Shown: in pieces, positions 35,696 to 46,719 of the stretch
Position numbering within the stretch: position 1 is the first letter of the stretch
Layout of the letters: each line of letters opens with the position of its first letter
From: Chinchilla lanigera
Taxonomy: Eukaryota > Chordata > Mammalia > Rodentia > Chinchillidae
Assembly: GCF_000276665.1 (NCBI RefSeq)
Contig: NW_004955460.1
Location: 3,156,507 to 3,220,506, forward strand
Direction: 5' to 3'
DNA: 64,000 nt
Made by a program: the position numbers and the translations under genes
The notes under the pieces: generated by a model
The model's database searches: none
Seen by the model: only the letters and a program-made list of their open reading frames with translations
Told to the model about the DNA's origin: nothing

Positions 35696-36293
35696 GAATT
35701 CTAACTTTTAGAAAGGTCAACACAGAATTATAAATATTTTCTTTGCCTTAAAAATTCGAAGTAATTCTTCAGCTCAATTCAAAACATATATATAAAGAGC
35801 AGAAAAAGTATCAACATTCTTTTCACAATACATTAAAATCTAGAAAACCTCCTTAGAAGAGGAAAAACATAAAATAAAATTATGGCTTTTTGATTTATAT
35901 ATTGCTTCTGCTATCATAAAGTATGAATGTTAATATTTAATTAATATCCTAAAGCATGCTTTGCTTAAATTGAGCACAACATTATCAAACAAATTTAAAT
36001 ATTGAGGTCAATAATTTGAGCAAGATGAAAGAAACTTAAGATTCACCTTTTAAAAGAAAGGAGCATATAAAAACCAACTGAGCATGTGTAAAACTTTTAT
36101 ACATGACAGAAATATAGTCAACTCTCCAATTTTAATTTTAGTGAAACATACAAAATTAAATTTCATGGTTATATTGTCTTTATATATTCAGGATCATTAC
36201 TCAACACAAACTTTATAATAATGCTCCTTGCATTTCACAGGTATTACACAATACATTACACAGTTCACACAGTAGCTGTAGCAACTCATGTCC
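35696..36293. other. AT-rich stretch after the gap
   Basis: No gene or nameable repeat. Confidence 0.4.
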
Positions 36294-36711
36294 TGTTGGG
36301 GACCAGGCTATGTAAGGGTTAACTTGCTGACCATACTGCTCTCTGCATTCACATACTCTAAAGGCAAGATAAAGCTGCAGCTGAGGACATTTGGTTCACT
36401 CCCTATTCCAGAGCAGTAAACTGCCCACTTTAGAGATAAAATAGTTTTCTTAATTGGAGAAATTTACTACTTGGAAAATTCTTTGTTCTAACTTCCAAAG
36501 TCTTGCTCAGTTTCCTGCCTTTACCTCAAGTATCCCCTCCATTTGTTGGAAAAATCCAATAAATACAGGCAATCCCAAGAAGTCTTTATCTTAGCTCCAA
36601 GAGAGTTCTGACCTTCCTGGACCCCACAAACCATATTACTTATCTCTTTTATTTAAGCTTTTGCTGTACACTCATTTTAGGAGATCAGGGGCTCTTGCCA
36701 AGCTCCCAATA
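36294..36711 (+). mobile_element. Possible solo LTR (ERV-derived)
   Basis: Starts TGTTGGGGACCAGGCTATG, contains AATCCAATAAATACAGG (poly-A signal-like) and later TTTTGCTGTACACTC. ATGTCC precedes the start and ATGTCT follows the proposed end, which would suit a 6-bp target duplication with one change. The expected terminal CA is not clear. The call rests on overall LTR-like architecture. Confidence 0.35.
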
Positions 36712-37699
36712 ATGTCTCAAGTAGGTATGCTCTGGAAAGCTCTTAGAGGCAGAAGGGAGGCTTTCTAGAGAGACTGAGTAGCCATAACAAATTTGAAAAA
36801 GCAGAATCTATTAAGCAACTAAACTGAACTTGAAGTCAACATGAGTTGTGAGACTAATGTAATACTGAGTTAATTTTAACAAATTAAAATACTGTATTTG
36901 TAATTTACATAACAAACATTAATTTAGAGGTTCTAAAGCTTTATGGTTGTGGAACATAACACTGATACAATTGTTTGGATAAGACAATAGAATAATTGCT
37001 ACTTTATGAATATCTTTTCTTAATACTATTAAATTCTTTTGTCAGATGTTAGCTTGAAATGTCTTCTGCAATTTCTTACTTCCTTGCTTAGGAGTGACAC
37101 TGGAGAATCTAACACTACAGATTAAAAGAAATCTGACACTAACTGCGAACACACACAAACAAACACACGCATTGGCTCAGTGTATTGTGCCATACTTGAA
37201 ATGTTTCTCAATCTTTCAAAATGTATTGGATCTCTTTAAGAATGTAAACAGTGCCATAGATTTCCTCTTTTCTAAAATGTTACAACCACATAATAAGCTA
37301 AAGCCTAAACCCAGATTGCTATTAGGAAGAAAGGACTTAATAATCTTCCCTTAAAAGAATGGTAATTTTCCCCTGCAGTCATCCAAGGGGTGTAAGATAC
37401 AACTAAACACTGTTTTGTTTTAAGACTTTTAAGCTAAATTATTTTAATATTTCTGCTGTTTTAAATCAATGTAAGATATCTAATCATTCACTAATGTTAG
37501 ATCCTTATTCTGGGAGGAGAAATCAGGAAATGATTTTGCCAATCTCACCAAAAATCTGCATGAAGCTACCCTTCCAGTCTGCCCTATCTCTTAGGCCTCT
37601 TGTTTTTTTAATCTCATCTCCCTAGTCTGGAGATGGTAATTCAGAAAAATGGAACTAAAGACTGTCTCATACATGTGAAAGAAATGCATGCTCAGTTCA
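36712..37699. other. Non-coding stretch, no gene seen
   Basis: An 86-codon open frame at 37094-37354 has no recognisable features. No repeat named. Confidence 0.4.
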
Positions 37700-37894
37700 A
37701 ACTCTAAGCACAAATGGCATGGTGGTGCACGCCTGTAATACCAGCACTCAAGAGGCTGAGGCAGGAGGATTGTTGAAAGTTCAAGATGTGCTTGGGCTAC
37801 AAAGTGAGCTCAAGGCCATCCTGAACTACATAGCAACACCCTGTCTCAAAAAGACAAAAAAAAAACAAAAAACAAAAAAAACCCTATAAGCACA
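37700..37894 (+). mobile_element. B1: B1 SINE
   Basis: GGCATGGTGGTGCACGCCTG, CAAGAGGCTGAGGCAGGAGG, AGCTCAAGGCCATCCTGAAC and CCCTGTCTCAAAAAGAC, followed by an A-rich tail with AAAC interruptions. Approximate flanking repeats (…CTAAGCACA at 37700-37712, …CTATAAGCACA at 37881-37894) suggest an eroded target-site duplication. Confidence 0.9.
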
Positions 37895-38094
37895 TGGCTG
37901 TGTAGGTGGATAGAACTTCTTGTCTACAATAAGAGCAAGAGCTATTATTATTTTTTATTAATAAACTTTGAGTGCTCCAATTATCCAAATACTTCACCAT
38001 TAAGTAAATCTAATTCAATACATTCTCCCCTTTTATGATCGATCATATTGTTTAAAGCAGAAAGATCCATTGAGTCAAAAAATCAATAATTCCT

Positions 38095-38380
38095 TTGCTT
38101 GTGGCAGTGATTCAAACAATGAATTTCAGACCAGAAAGCCCAGTGTGCTACTTGTGTGTGGCCATCAGCAAGTTGACTGAACTCTCCAGGCTTGTTTCCT
38201 GACGTAACACCATCTAACTTACAGAGTCCAAATGAGGGTTAAGGGGCTGGGCATTAAGCTCAGTGGCATAGTGCCTGCCTGGCAAATATGAGGTCATGAG
38301 TTTGATTCCTGGTACCAGAAAAAAAACAAAAACAAAAACAAAAAAACAACAAATGAGGGTTAAACTGAATAGCTCATGAT
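38095..38380 (+). mobile_element. MIR: MIR SINE interrupted by an ID insertion
   Basis: The left part has TTTCAGACCAGAAAGCCCAG, TGTGTGGCCATCAGCAAG and TGAACTCTCCAGGCTTG (MIR 'tgtgaccttgggcaag' region, then 'cctcagtttcctc'). The MIR-like sequence resumes after the ID at AAATGAGGGTTAAACTG. Confidence 0.65.
38243..38350 (+). mobile_element. ID: ID SINE with target-site duplication
   Basis: GGGGCTGGGCATTAAGCTCAG, CCTGCCTGGCAAATATGAGG and TTGATTCCTGGTACC, with tail (AAAAAC)n. The perfect 13-bp direct repeats AAATGAGGGTTAA at 38230-38242 and 38351-38363 bound it. It inserted into an existing MIR. Box A and box B are partly mutated. Confidence 0.95.
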
Positions 38381-38399
38381 CTGGCTTCTGACCAACTTT

Positions 38400-38690
38400 T
38401 CAACTTTTACATCAGACCACTTTCTCAAATGCATCTCACATTCTGATCATAGCAAACTCCTTGAAGTTCTCTCAGATGTTACCTTTATTCCTTCCCTCTG
38501 CTTTCAATGCTTCTTTTCTCTGTCTACTTGGATAATTGGTATCAGTTCATTGAAACTCATGGAATTCTTCTCATGAACTCCTCCAAGCTGAGTCATACCA
38601 TCCTCCAGACACCAAGATCAGCCTGTGAAAATCTTTCTCCTAATATTTACCTGTTTATTAGTCCAACTCCATGGCATTTTACATCCTTTA
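38400..38690 (+). mobile_element. L2: L2-like LINE fragment
   Basis: GAAGTTCTCTCAGATGTTAC and TTCCTTCCCTCTGCTTTC, with a generally pyrimidine-rich body, resemble the diverged 3' part of L2. Overlapping open frames (38376-38576, 38507-38737) are chance. Confidence 0.45.
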
Positions 38691-39705
38691 CATCCCTAAA
38701 CTATGTCTTCCATCTTTCCCATCTCACAGATACATAGCACATACTTAACTCAGAGTAAACAAACAGATAAAACCTGAATGAGTGGTGAAATGAATGCATA
38801 ATATGCACAAGAACATTCAGCATGGTTGTCTGTAGTTGGAATTCAATGTAGATTAACTGGGCCTGAAATTGAAACCCTTAGAGATGATGGATCCATTGCC
38901 CATCATGATATCCCTTTATTTTCTGTTTTAAATGCCTGAACAATAACCGTTAGTTGTCCTGAGATGCTTTACAGAGAAAATGAAAAACACCATCAAATGA
39001 ATCACACATATGGTTGGCACACGTTGTTAAGAATATTTTTTCTTGTTTGTATTAAGTTAGCATCAAGGTCTTTCAGCTTACAAATCCTATAAAACAGGCA
39101 AACTGACATGAGAAACTTCAATATACCACAAAACTAAATTGCAAGCATGCTTTTCTCAAGTTTCAGCATGGTCATTGCATTCAATTGCTTAGCTGTGGTA
39201 ACTGAAGGGTTATATGCACTTCCTGCTGTTGGTTAGGTTGATTCTTCATTAAAATAATTGCATCACCATGGCCAGAAAGTATATATTATGTTTAGAATAA
39301 CAGAAAAGGCATAGTAAGAAAATAACTGATCCTAAATAGTCATTTTCTAGCTAACAATTGCAGAACCATTCCCAGCTTGCTATAAATTACAGGTAGAAGC
39401 CAAATGAACAAAAAGAGCAATGAGACAAAAAAAAAAAAATCTTAAAAGGGAGCCAGAGTATTTCTAGCATAACTGAGATTCTTGAGTGAGGGAGACATTT
39501 GACCAAAGAGGCCAACTGCAGGATGATGGGTATGTGGGCAGCAAAATGCAGCACAGAATGTAAAGGAGTAAAGTTGAAGTCAGGTGAGCAATTAGATTAA
39601 ATCTCTCCAGGCTCTGGGAGAACAAGGGCTTATAGTCCACATTGGAGCTATATTGGTCCTTTGTTTATACTATCACATATCTAGCCATTGAAAAACTCAG
39701 CTTCT
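38691..39705. other. Non-coding stretch, no gene seen
   Basis: Only short A-runs (39428-39440); nothing nameable. Confidence 0.4.
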
Positions 39706-39714
39706 CTTATATTC

Positions 39715-39816
39715 TCTTTTTTTGGGGGGCGGGGGGGGGAAGGGTACCAGGAATCAAACTCAGGACTTTACACTTGCCAGGCAGGCGCTGTGATGTTAAG
39801 CTATATCCCCAGGCCC
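39715..39816 (-). mobile_element. ID: ID SINE with G/C-rich tail
   Basis: The complement of an ID core (GGTACCAGGAATCAAACTCAG, CACTTGCCAGGCAGGCGCTG, AAGCTATATCCCCAGGCC). Its tail-side run on the plus strand is T7, G6, C, G9, AA, GGG (39717-39743), i.e. C-rich before the A-tail on its own strand, as in the copy at 26622. It directly abuts the LTR at 39819. Confidence 0.9.
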
Positions 39817-39818
39817 TC

Positions 39819-40196
39819 TGATAAGGTTTATGTCTGGATGTCCTCCCAAAGCTTCATGCAGTTATGGGGTAAGCTTCTAGAGTTTATGACTGATCCATGG
39901 TCCAAGGCTGGGATTATGGGTATGAGTGCTATACCCGCCTTGGGGCAGTAGTTTGCATACAATAAAAGGGAGGAAAAGAAGCTTGCTCCCCTTCCCCACT
40001 CCTCCATTTGGCTCTTGTTGCTTTTGCTATCTTCTGCAGCCATGAACTGTTGCTCTCTGCTGTGTGCCACTCTGCCTTGGAGCTACCCGAGTAATGACTG
40101 AAACCTCCACCAACTGTGAGCTAAATAAACCTTTCCTTCCTTAATTCTGGGGGTCAGGTATTTTGTCTCAGCAACCAGAGAAAAGTAACTAAGATA
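39819..40196 (+). mobile_element. Solo LTR, ERVL-MaLR-like (copy B)
   Basis: The same family and orientation as 28705-29075: shared stretches include TGATCCATGGTCCAAGG-like, TGCTTTTGCTATCTTCTGC, GTGTGCCACTCTGCCTTGGA, GAGCTAAATAAACCTTTCC and CAGGTATTTTGTCTCAGCAA, ending AAAGTAACTAAGATACG. No internal region lies between it and copy A that would make them one provirus. The open frames at 39688-39951 and 39828-40070 run through it and are spurious. Confidence 0.7.
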
Positions 40197-41479
40197 CGCT
40201 GTTATATTTTTGATTATAGGATGACTATCTTAACTAATATCTTCTCTGGTGGGGGTAAAATTTATACCGCACAACTCCTTAACTTTACTTGATATCACTG
40301 CTGTTGCTTTCATTATAAGCCTTCTTCATAGGATGAAATACAAATGAAAAATCTTTAACTTCACAATTTAAAGGAAAACATCTCCTTCCTTCTTCTTCAC
40401 AAGATGGTTTTGTCTGAAGAGGAACATCTGGCTCCTCCATCCTCTAGGATCTCAGTGGCTGCTACAGAGATGTCCTGCAATCTGTCTGTTTTCACTAATG
40501 TTAGAATTAGTCCACTGAGAATCCTCTGATAGTGACAGAAATTTGTACAAGCCTGGTTTTTTATGTTCTCAGGCTGGTACCACTGATGCTAACTGTGGAT
40601 CTTACCATTAAGCTTGATTGTGAGATCTCTGCATTCAACATTCTGGTACCCAGCTGTTTGGTCCACTGATCCTCTCAGAATCAGGGCAGTGGAGAGGATG
40701 TTCTGTTCTGCATGATTTCCATTCCAAGTTCTGCTTTTTTAAGAAAATTATGACATGCACTTCCTCCTCTTTCCTATGTGAAAAAGCATGCTTTTGCAGG
40801 TAAATGGGCCTTTCTTCAAGACTACCATCCTATTATAAATGCTCCATATTTTATTTGAACATTAAAGTCAAATGATATCTCTATTATTGTCAGCTGGGTC
40901 TGTCCACTCCATGAAAAAAAAAAATGGAATGCTACCAAATGAGTGAGTTGGAAAAAATCAAGGAACAAGAGCTCGGTATCAATAGGAATCAAACATGTTA
41001 TCTTAATATCTCTAAAATACTATCTCTTCACCATACAGCTCAAGTTTACTTTGGAAGAATTAATTTTCATAAAATTATATTTTACTTGAGCCATCATTAA
41101 AGGTTTCAGTGAGATCAACAAATTACTCTTATTGACGCTTTTCTTTATCTTAGAGAATAACAGCACAGAAGCATAGATCATAGAGCCTGTTTCACTACAA
41201 AAGAATCCTACAACAGGATTTTCTATTCTTAATGTAGGAAGAAATTAAAGCAACAAAGTATGACTTCTACGTATATCTATCTTTAAACCCATGACCAAAA
41301 TACCACATATTCAATTTTCAAAAAGATGACAATCTAAATCCATAATACTTAAGCCATTTCAAGTTTAAAGCACTCCCAAATGACATCCTAAATAGTGACT
41401 GAGGCTATCATAAACTTCTCTCCCTGTGAAGGGTGTGGTGGCTGCAAATCAAACTAGAAAGTTCAGACAAAGTAAATAA
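40197..41479. other. Non-coding stretch, no gene seen
   Basis: No gene or nameable repeat. Confidence 0.4.
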
Positions 41480-41737
41480 TAAAGCCAACACTTACTGAGC
41501 ACCCATTATGTGCCAGGAACTGTTCTAAGGGCATTATTTGATTTCATCTTCACTGCATCTTTTAAAGTAAATACACTTATTATTTTAATTTTCTAAATTA
41601 GGAAATTGAAGTACAGGAAGGTTAAGTAGCTTCTTCAAATTCACTCAATGAATAAATAGTTCATAGAGTTAGAATTTTAACCCAAGCAAACTCATCCCAC
41701 AGTCCTTACATTTATCCACTGTACTATACTGCCTCAC
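41480..41737 (-). mobile_element. MIR: MIR SINE, nearly full length
   Basis: Antisense MIR in full order: ACTTACTGAGCACCCATTAT, GTGCCAGGAACTGTTCTAAG, TTGATTTCATCTTCACTGCA, TTAGGAAATTGAAGTACAGG, AAGGTTAAGTAGCTTC, CACTCAATGAATAAATAG, ending with TTATCCACTGTACTATACTGCC. One of the best-preserved ancient repeats in the window. Confidence 0.85.
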
Positions 41738-43089
41738 ACATAAAGGAAATGCAAGGGTACTGAGTTCAGTATGTAAAAGGAAAAGAATGAGGCATAAAAG
41801 ACTCTGCCATCTTTATAAGGACAAAAGAAGGGACTGGGATTCCATATTTAGAGTTGGCATGCATACTAATCCCATAACCATATGTTTCTAATGACCCGAT
41901 CATTGGGTCTTTCATTTCTGATCATTTGACATTTTAAAGTATGAATCATCTAATGAAAAAATTACAAGGCTTTCTTTTGAACACACTGTTTATTTGTCAC
42001 CAAGAGATCTCAGATATACTTTAAACAAATTCCTTCTATAAAGGAAAGACTACATACCCTCATGAATGGCATCATCCAAAAATAGAAATTATTTAAAACA
42101 GCTCTAACACCTTTTCTAAATTTCCTACATTGTGAAATGACAGCAGTGTCTCCTTTTCAACACTGCCTTCTAGTCAATGCAAAAAGAAATAAACCATCCC
42201 CACATGCTCATATTTGGTGTTTACTTTTCCATCAGTCATCTAAAATGGGACACAAGAAAAGGGATGTGTCTGTCTCTGTTAGAAAGAGAAGAAAAGTGAG
42301 GGAAAAGAAAATCTAATGCAACAAGAGAGTTGCCAAATTTGGAACTGATTGAAAGAGTTGTGTGTCACCAAACATTTTTCAAAGACCTATCAATCTACAA
42401 CTCTTTTTATAAACCAACCTGTAATGAGTGGTGTTTCCACACATTTCCTTCACACAGTTGTTTCTGAGTTTGGCAGTGCCTTTGATTTGAAAAAGAATTT
42501 CAAACTTTAGATGATCACACAGAACCTTTTTGGCATCATGGAAAAGAATATTTAGATCATAAAGACTTACAGGAATGTAAGCTAGAGTTCCCCATAGTTT
42601 AAACTTTCATTACAGAGATGCCGAAAGCCACATTGCTATGCTTACAGCAAGTCTGTTTACATGTGATGCCTTTTGTAACTCTGAATAAGAATTGAAAAAG
42701 ATGTAATAAAAATACAGATAAAAATTAATATTAAATAAAAATATAAATTCTATAGTATATCAAATACTAAGACCCAAATAGCACCATAATATTCCTATTC
42801 ACATATTTTGGCAGCAGGAGAAAACCACCTTGGAAAAACCAACAAATCCTTAAAATAACAGAAAAGTGCCAGCACTAACAGTGGTATACTTAGCACTCCC
42901 TGGGAAAATTCAAAGAGAGTAGAGTAATGAAATTTGTCACCTGCTGACTGGTTTCTGCTGCTTCACAAACAAAAAGCACAGCAGACTTGGGTCCAGAATG
43001 CGCAGCCAGAGGGAACAGAATTCCTAACTGCAGAGTAACTGACTCCGTTTCAAACACAAATCTCACGCCCCCTATCTCTCCCAAAACAC
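41738..43089. other. Non-coding stretch, no gene seen
   Basis: The minus-strand open frame 42890-43171 overlaps the MER5-like fossil. No gene. Confidence 0.4.
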
Positions 43090-43245
43090 TGCTTTGGTCC
43101 CCAACCAGTAACATCAACATCTTCTGGTAACTTATTAGAGATACACATTTTCTGACCCCACCCAAGACCACCTGAATACCTCTGAGAAGGAAACGCAGAA
43201 ATCTGAGTTCATCTTAATCCACACCAAAGCTTGAGATGTACTTCC
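43090..43245 (+). mobile_element. MER5-like (hAT-Charlie) MITE
   Basis: CAGTAACATCAACATCTTCTG, TAACTTATTAGAGATACACA, TTTTCTGACCCCACCCAAGA and AAGCTTGAGATGTACTTCC follow the order of the MER5 family (a non-autonomous Charlie-type hAT element). An ancient fossil. Confidence 0.7.
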
Positions 43246-43500
43246 TCAAATTAATAACATTATCAGTAAAAGGTAGAGAAGTCTGGCAGTCTGAAAATTC
43301 TCATCATGGCAGCACTTAATAGTTATCAAGGGCTTATAATGAGAAAGTACACTTCATTGTACATTACTTATATTAGACTATTTCATCCTTATAACAACTG
43401 GGCAGGTCCCATGTCCATGCTACTCTTTAGCCATACAGGATATAGTGAAAATTATTTATGAAGAAAACTACTTTGAAGATATAATAACCATTGTTAATTT

Positions 43501-43556
43501 CCCCCCAAAAAAAAGAAAGAAAGAAAAGAAAAAGAAGAAGAAAAGAAAAGAAAAAG
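43501..43556 (+). repeat. A/G-rich simple repeat (left arm; mirror 50711-50766)
   Basis: CCCCCC followed by AAAAAAAAGAAAG, then AAAAG/AAG units. The 70-codon lysine-rich open frame 43445-43657 is a translation of this tract, not a gene. Confidence 0.85.
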
Positions 43557-43749
43557 CTGTGAAAACAGTGACTTTCCTAAATGTACATCTACCAATAACA
43601 ACTAAGGGAGGAAAAAAACCTATACAGTCTTCGAAGAGGATTTTCATATGCCTTTAAAACAACTTTTACTGATAAAAATTATTATTAAATTCTAAAGTTT
43701 CTCTTGAAAGACAGGCCAAGGTCTAGTTTTTCACGGATCAACTTCCTGA

Positions 43750-43926
43750 ATGAGTTCTGCTCTGACAACCTTCATTATGGTCTACAGGAGATTCACTGAG
43801 TCCAGCTATCCAGATGTACTGAAGAGCTTGGATGACAAGATGGCAGATATTGCACACAAGCAGTTCCTAGGTCCAAACAGCACACAGCTCCAACACCATC
43901 TCCTCCAACTCTGCTCCCTTATGTAA
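43750..43926 (+). other. Short ATG-to-stop frame in the left arm, weak candidate
   Basis: A 58-codon frame from ATG (43750) to TAA has mixed, protein-like composition (…RRFTESSYPDVLKSLDDK…). It is mirrored on the minus strand at 50341-50517. I recognise no family, and it is within chance length. It is recorded because it is the least repetitive part of the palindrome. Confidence 0.12.
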
Positions 43927-44204
43927 CTAAGAGATATTCTTGGCATCAGTGCACAAAAGTAGAAAAAATCAAGACATAAAACATGATTGTGACTAAGTGT
44001 TTACATGGCCCATAAACCAGGAAATAAATAGCACTTCTTTTTGATCCTTTTTATTGGTTCTGTAACTCTATTATTTATTTTCTAAAAAGTCAGGCTTGAA
44101 ACCTTCATATTTCCTGAGTATTCCTTTCTTCACTCTCATCCAAAAGTCACCAGATACTAACATTCTTTGTTAAGCTTTCGTCCATGTATTTTCTTTCTAT
44201 TCCC

Positions 44205-44267
44205 CTCTCTGTCTCTGTCTGTCTCTGTCTCTGTCTCTGTCTCTCTCTGTCTCTGTCTCTCTCTCTC
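44205..44267 (+). repeat. (CTCTGT)n simple repeat (mirror 50000-50062)
   Basis: CTCTGTCTCTGTCTG units, pyrimidine-rich on the plus strand in the left arm and purine-rich in the right. Confidence 0.9.
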
Positions 44268-44956
44268 ATGCCCTCTTTATCTCATCTGAGATTATAGCAA
44301 CAGTGTCTTCATCTTTCATCTCCATTATATTTATCATTGACACCAATGACAAAGCTACTCTCACCATGACACAGCCTTGCTCAAAACCCATCAACATTTC
44401 ATAATCAATAGGTCTCTAATCCTTAAACACAAATATAAACACCTTCAGAACATGGCTTTGACTCTATCTCAAATTCACTCCTTATGCAAATTCTAAACTC
44501 CAATCATAGCTCTATATACACTGCCCCCAAAATATGTTGTGAATATTCCAGTAAGTTTCTTTCATCCCTCTCCATATCTTTGGACAAACAATAATTGATG
44601 CAAAATGTCACAAAGAGAGAAAGGGCATTAAGACAGAGAATAAACTGACACTTCCTTATTACCCAGAATTTTACTACAGATCAATACTTCATTATTATGC
44701 TATAATGAATTTATAATTATTAGAAGAAAATAATGAGTGCTTAAAAGATTAATAAAGATATTTGTTTATTGTATCCAATAGCATTTGAATTAATTATCAA
44801 GCCACTGCTATACCTGATGCCAAGGATAAACATAGTTATAAAGGAAAAAGGCTTCTGTGCCAGAGTGTACAGTTTGGGGGTGAAGCAAAAATCCCCACTT
44901 TCCAATATACACAAGAGACAATATTCCTGAGACTTAACCAAACTCATTGTTGAAAG

Positions 44957-45317
44957 AATAGAAATTTCTATTTGTGTCTAGGAGGTATCTCCCTCCACTA
45001 TTAAAACCAATCAACAGAGTCCTTCAAACATAAATTAAAAGCTACCAAGATGCACAAATATTTAAAGAAAATCAAGAGTTGATGTGATAAAAATGCTATA
45101 AGCAACCGGAGGACAACTATGGATTACAATTAGTCGAATATTTGATAGCCAATAGAGAGGATATTGAATGTTTCCAACACAAAAGACAGATGTTTGAGGC
45201 AATGATATGTCAGTTAACTTGGTCTGATCATTACACATTGTGTACATGTGTTGAAATGTTACACTAGATCCCATGAACATGTACAACTCCATGTCAATTA
45301 AAAGTAAATATATATAT
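44957..45317 (+). mobile_element. L1: L1 3' UTR fragment (left arm)
   Basis: In the sense orientation this is old L1 3' UTR-like sequence with GGAAACATT-type blocks, ending in a TATATATA-rich tail. The diagnostic antisense reading in the right arm is TTAATTGACATGGAGTTGTA, TAGTGTAACATTTCAACACA, TGTACACAATGTGTAATGATC and AGTTAACTGACATATCATTG. Confidence 0.65.
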
Positions 45318-45454
45318 ATGCATATATTTAAATATATACATATTTTGAAGTGTGAAAAGTAGAACTAATTCCTAAGGGACCAGAAATTTTGAAGAACACA
45401 GAAATTTTAAAATAATTATTGTAATTAGTAAGACTGAAGTAGTGCATTCCTTTA

Positions 45455-45567
45455 AAAACAATCTTTAGGGGGCTGGGGATTTAGCTCAGCGGCAAAAGCG
45501 CCTGCCTGGCAAGCGCAAGGTCGTGAGTTCGGTTCCCAGTACCGGAGAAAAACCAAAACAGTCTTTA
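45455..45567 (+). mobile_element. ID: Young ID SINE with target-site duplication (left arm)
   Basis: GGGCTGGGGATTTAGCTCAG, CGGCAAAAGCGCCTGCCTGG, CAAGCGCAAGGTCGTGAG, TTCGGTTCCCAGTACCGG and AGAAAAACC. Flanked by AAAACAATCTTTA (45455-45467) and AAAACAGTCTTTA (45555-45567). Box A (TAGCTCAGCGG) and box B (GAGTTCGGTTC) are almost intact, so this is one of the youngest repeats here. Confidence 0.95.
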
Positions 45568-45718
45568 GGAAAAAGAATTAGAAGGAAAGAAAAAGAAGGG
45601 GTGGGAGAACAGGAAAGAGGAAGGATGTAGTAGCAAGCACATTTGAAAGTTAAATACATTGCTTTTAAAAAACAATAGATGAAGTAACTACAAAAGTGAA
45701 TATGGATAAAGATCAATG

Positions 45719-45865
45719 AACAATTTGGGAGATATTTTTATTTATTCATTCATTTTTTTATTTTTATTTTTTTGGTACCAGGAATTGAACTCAGGACCTT
45801 GTGCTTGCCAGGTAGGCACTGTGCCACTGAGCTGTATTCCAGTAATTTGGAACAATTTGGAAGAT
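45719..45865 (-). mobile_element. ID: ID SINE with target-site duplication (left arm)
   Basis: The complement of an ID core: a T-rich tail complement at 45734-45773, then GGTACCAGGAATTGAACTCAG, CTTGTGCTTGCCAGGTAGGC and CACTGAGCTGTATTCC. Flanked by AACAATTTGGGAGAT (45719-45733) and AACAATTTGGAAGAT (45851-45865). Confidence 0.93.
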
Positions 45866-46719
45866 TTATGAAATCTCTTAGTTCCTAACAAGTTCAATAT
45901 GATAAAAATAATCAGGAATATATCATGTTTAAAAATGGCATTCTTTGCCAATAATGTTATATTAAGCAAAACATTTGAAAAATTATGAAAATAAACATGC
46001 GTTTATAAAGCCAGATGGAAATTATATAAACATGTAAAACTTGTAGTAGTTATCTTACGTACTGGCAATCACATATTAGAAGACGAAAGCAATGAAAATC
46101 TGATTCAGAGTTCACATAATACTCAGAAAATAACAAAGAGTAAAGCCAAATCAAATGTGCAAAACATATTTAAAAGCTGCCAACCTCACCAAGCACGTTT
46201 TTATGTGCTTTTTAACACTTGAATTCTAGAGAAACAACAAGCTTATAAATGGGAAGATTCAGCATCACAGAAAAGTACATTTGTCCCCAAATTAATCTAC
46301 ACATTCAATGAAATCCCTCAGACAAGTCTGAAATCTGTGACGAACTCATTGGTGAAATGAGTGGGAGCATTTTTTTTCAAAGTAGAAAATCAAGAGAAAA
46401 TTTGGCCAAGGTACTATGTAGCCATAAAATTAAAAATTGGCAAATATTCATTCAGGAACACATAGACAGGTGAGTAAAAGGAATAAAAAGTCTAGTAAAA
46501 GATCCCTAAATATGTAGAATTTATCTTAATAATTATTTTCTCTTTTTTGCCTACCTACTCAGGCTCTCAGAAATATCTGCAAATAGGCTCTAAAGTTTGG
46601 ATTTTCATGTTTGTTGCTATATTATAAAATTTTAGTAAGAATCCTGCTAAGTAGTTTAGCTATCCTCCATATCTGATCATTTTCAATATCTGATCAGATT
46701 CCTCATCCTTCACCAATCA

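Noticed and set aside
28705..40196. The two LTR copies as paired ends of one provirus
   Set aside because: The DNA between them holds L1, tRNA, B1-ID, MIR and other non-retroviral sequence and no gag/pol-like frame. At 11 kb with these insertions they read as separate solo LTRs.
43445..43657. Lysine-rich 70-codon frame (and its mirror 50610-50822)
   Set aside because: Translation of an A/G simple repeat. The mirrored copy comes from the palindrome and is not evidence of selection.
45468..45554. tRNA gene suggested by box A and box B sequences
   Set aside because: It is an ID SINE: the cloverleaf does not close, and it has an A-rich tail and target-site duplication.
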